The notes under the pieces are model-generated. The model was not told where the DNA came from and made no database searches. It was given only the letters and a program-made list of their open reading frames with translations. 64,000 nt of DNA. It comes from an uncultured Sulfurovum sp. Its GTDB lineage: Bacteria > Campylobacterota > Campylobacteria > Campylobacterales > Sulfurovaceae. Within the stretch, counting starts at the first letter, position 1; every line of letters starts with the position of its first letter. The DNA lies in the NCBI GenBank assembly GCA_902727895.1, contig CACVAP010000086.1, forward strand, positions 124,001 to 188,000, given 5' to 3'. Shown one piece after another: positions 63,592-64,000 of the stretch. The translations under genes were made by a program, and so were the position numbers.

Positions 63592-64000
63592 ATGAAAAAA
63601 ACAATATTATTAATAAATCTCTTACTCAATACATATCTATGTGCAGGTGAGTTTGAAGATAATCAAAAGGCATGTGAACAAAAGGAGTCTTATGCTTGTT
63701 ATAACCTTGCACTCCACTATTCAAGTGATGAAGCTGGTCAAAAAGACATGAATAAGACAATGGATTTTTTTGATAAATCTTGCACTTTTGGAGACATTGA
63801 TGCTTGTAAAGCTTCTGCAAAAATATATCTAAATGGTCTTTATGGGATTACTTTGAACAAGAAAAAATCAATCAACTTTTATGAAAAGGCTTGTGAATTA
63901 AAAGATAGTGCTTCATGTATGCTTTTAGCTTATGTATATGATGCTCAAAGTAAAGGAAAATCCCTTAAAAAATTTAAAGAAATAGAGAAGAACAATAATA
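63592..64000 (+). CDS. Hcp-like Sel1-repeat protein, cut by the window end
   Basis: The reading frame stays open to the right edge (136 codons seen). A signal peptide (MKKTILLINLLLNTYLCAG) is followed by GEFEDNQKACEQKESYACYNLA, nearly the same start as the Hcp-like protein 1 kb upstream, then further cysteine-paired Sel1 repeats (FDKSCTFGDIDACKA, YEKACELKDSASCM). An AAGGAAA ribosome site supports the start. It is a tandem paralogue of the 62572 gene. Confidence 0.85.
   Translation, partial: MKKTILLINLLLNTYLCAGEFEDNQKACEQKESYACYNLALHYSSDEAGQKDMNKTMDFFDKSCTFGDIDACKASAKIYLNGLYGITLNKKKSINFYEKACELKDSASCMLLAYVYDAQSKGKSLKKFKEIEKNNN

Noticed and set aside
1-64000. tRNA or rRNA genes
   Set aside because: None of the intergenic gaps shows a tRNA-like CCA-ended cloverleaf or rRNA-like sequence on reading; a covariance-model scan was not possible.

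Overview
The window looks like chromosomal DNA of a sulfur-oxidising member of the Campylobacterota (formerly Epsilonproteobacteria). The evidence is low G+C, a soxX-soxY start, histidine kinases with the HQWRQPL-type H box, a monomeric isocitrate dehydrogenase, Hcp-like cysteine-rich Sel1 proteins, and a housekeeping block in Campylobacter-like order (rplY-pth-lptG-lysA-pheA-hisC-dxs and ndk-yceD-rpmF-plsX-fabH). The flagellar genes that I recall lying in this block in Campylobacter are absent, which hints at a non-flagellated, Sulfurovum-like lineage. That genus guess is inference.

Layout. 1-6.1 kb (minus): start of a sox operon, a Cache sensor/regulator/kinase trio, and two tandem PPK2 polyphosphate kinases followed by a protein that is about half lysine. 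6.1-12.2 kb (minus): five tightly overlapping genes, namely a DUF4143 ATPase, a Septu-like ATPase and HNH nuclease, a response regulator, and a soluble CBS-domain histidine kinase. 12.2-15.9 kb: a TorD-like chaperone, a multi-cluster ferredoxin, two small unknown proteins, an NlpC/P60 lipoprotein and a DUF1456 protein. 16-21.3 kb: a Sia-type partner-switch module (phosphatase, kinase, phosphoprotein) in one operon with a histidine kinase, a lone receiver, a porin and a periplasmic binding-like protein. 21.5-26.6 kb: a Tat-exported molybdopterin oxidoreductase with its iron-sulfur and NrfD membrane subunits. 26.9-41.9 kb: mostly housekeeping genes (lipid initiation, L32, Ndk, ferredoxin, MetK, Dxs, HisC, PheA, LysA, LPS export, Pth, L25) and a PilU/PilT ATPase.

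42-52 kb is mixed: a metal-binding HMA protein, a Fic/Doc-like pair whose Fic protein lacks the usual catalytic histidine, dnaE, a CAP-domain lipoprotein, a 7TMR-DISM histidine kinase and a convergent regulator. 52.3-58.8 kb: an intact icd gene followed by a compact LRR-metallo-beta-lactamase/HipB/HipA operon, which is closed on the far side by a second, internally deleted copy of the icd 3' end and its terminator. This is the clearest sign of acquired DNA. 59-64 kb: an exported TPR-CHAT protease-like protein, membrane proteins and two Hcp/Sel1 proteins, the last cut by the window edge.

The best candidates for undescribed systems are (1) the LRR-MBL/HipBA cassette inside the icd duplication, (2) the Septu-like operon fused by overlaps to a two-component system, (3) the Sia module wired to a histidine kinase rather than a diguanylate cyclase, and (4) the lysine-rich protein paired with two PPK2 enzymes. 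I saw no tRNA, rRNA, CRISPR array or transposase.
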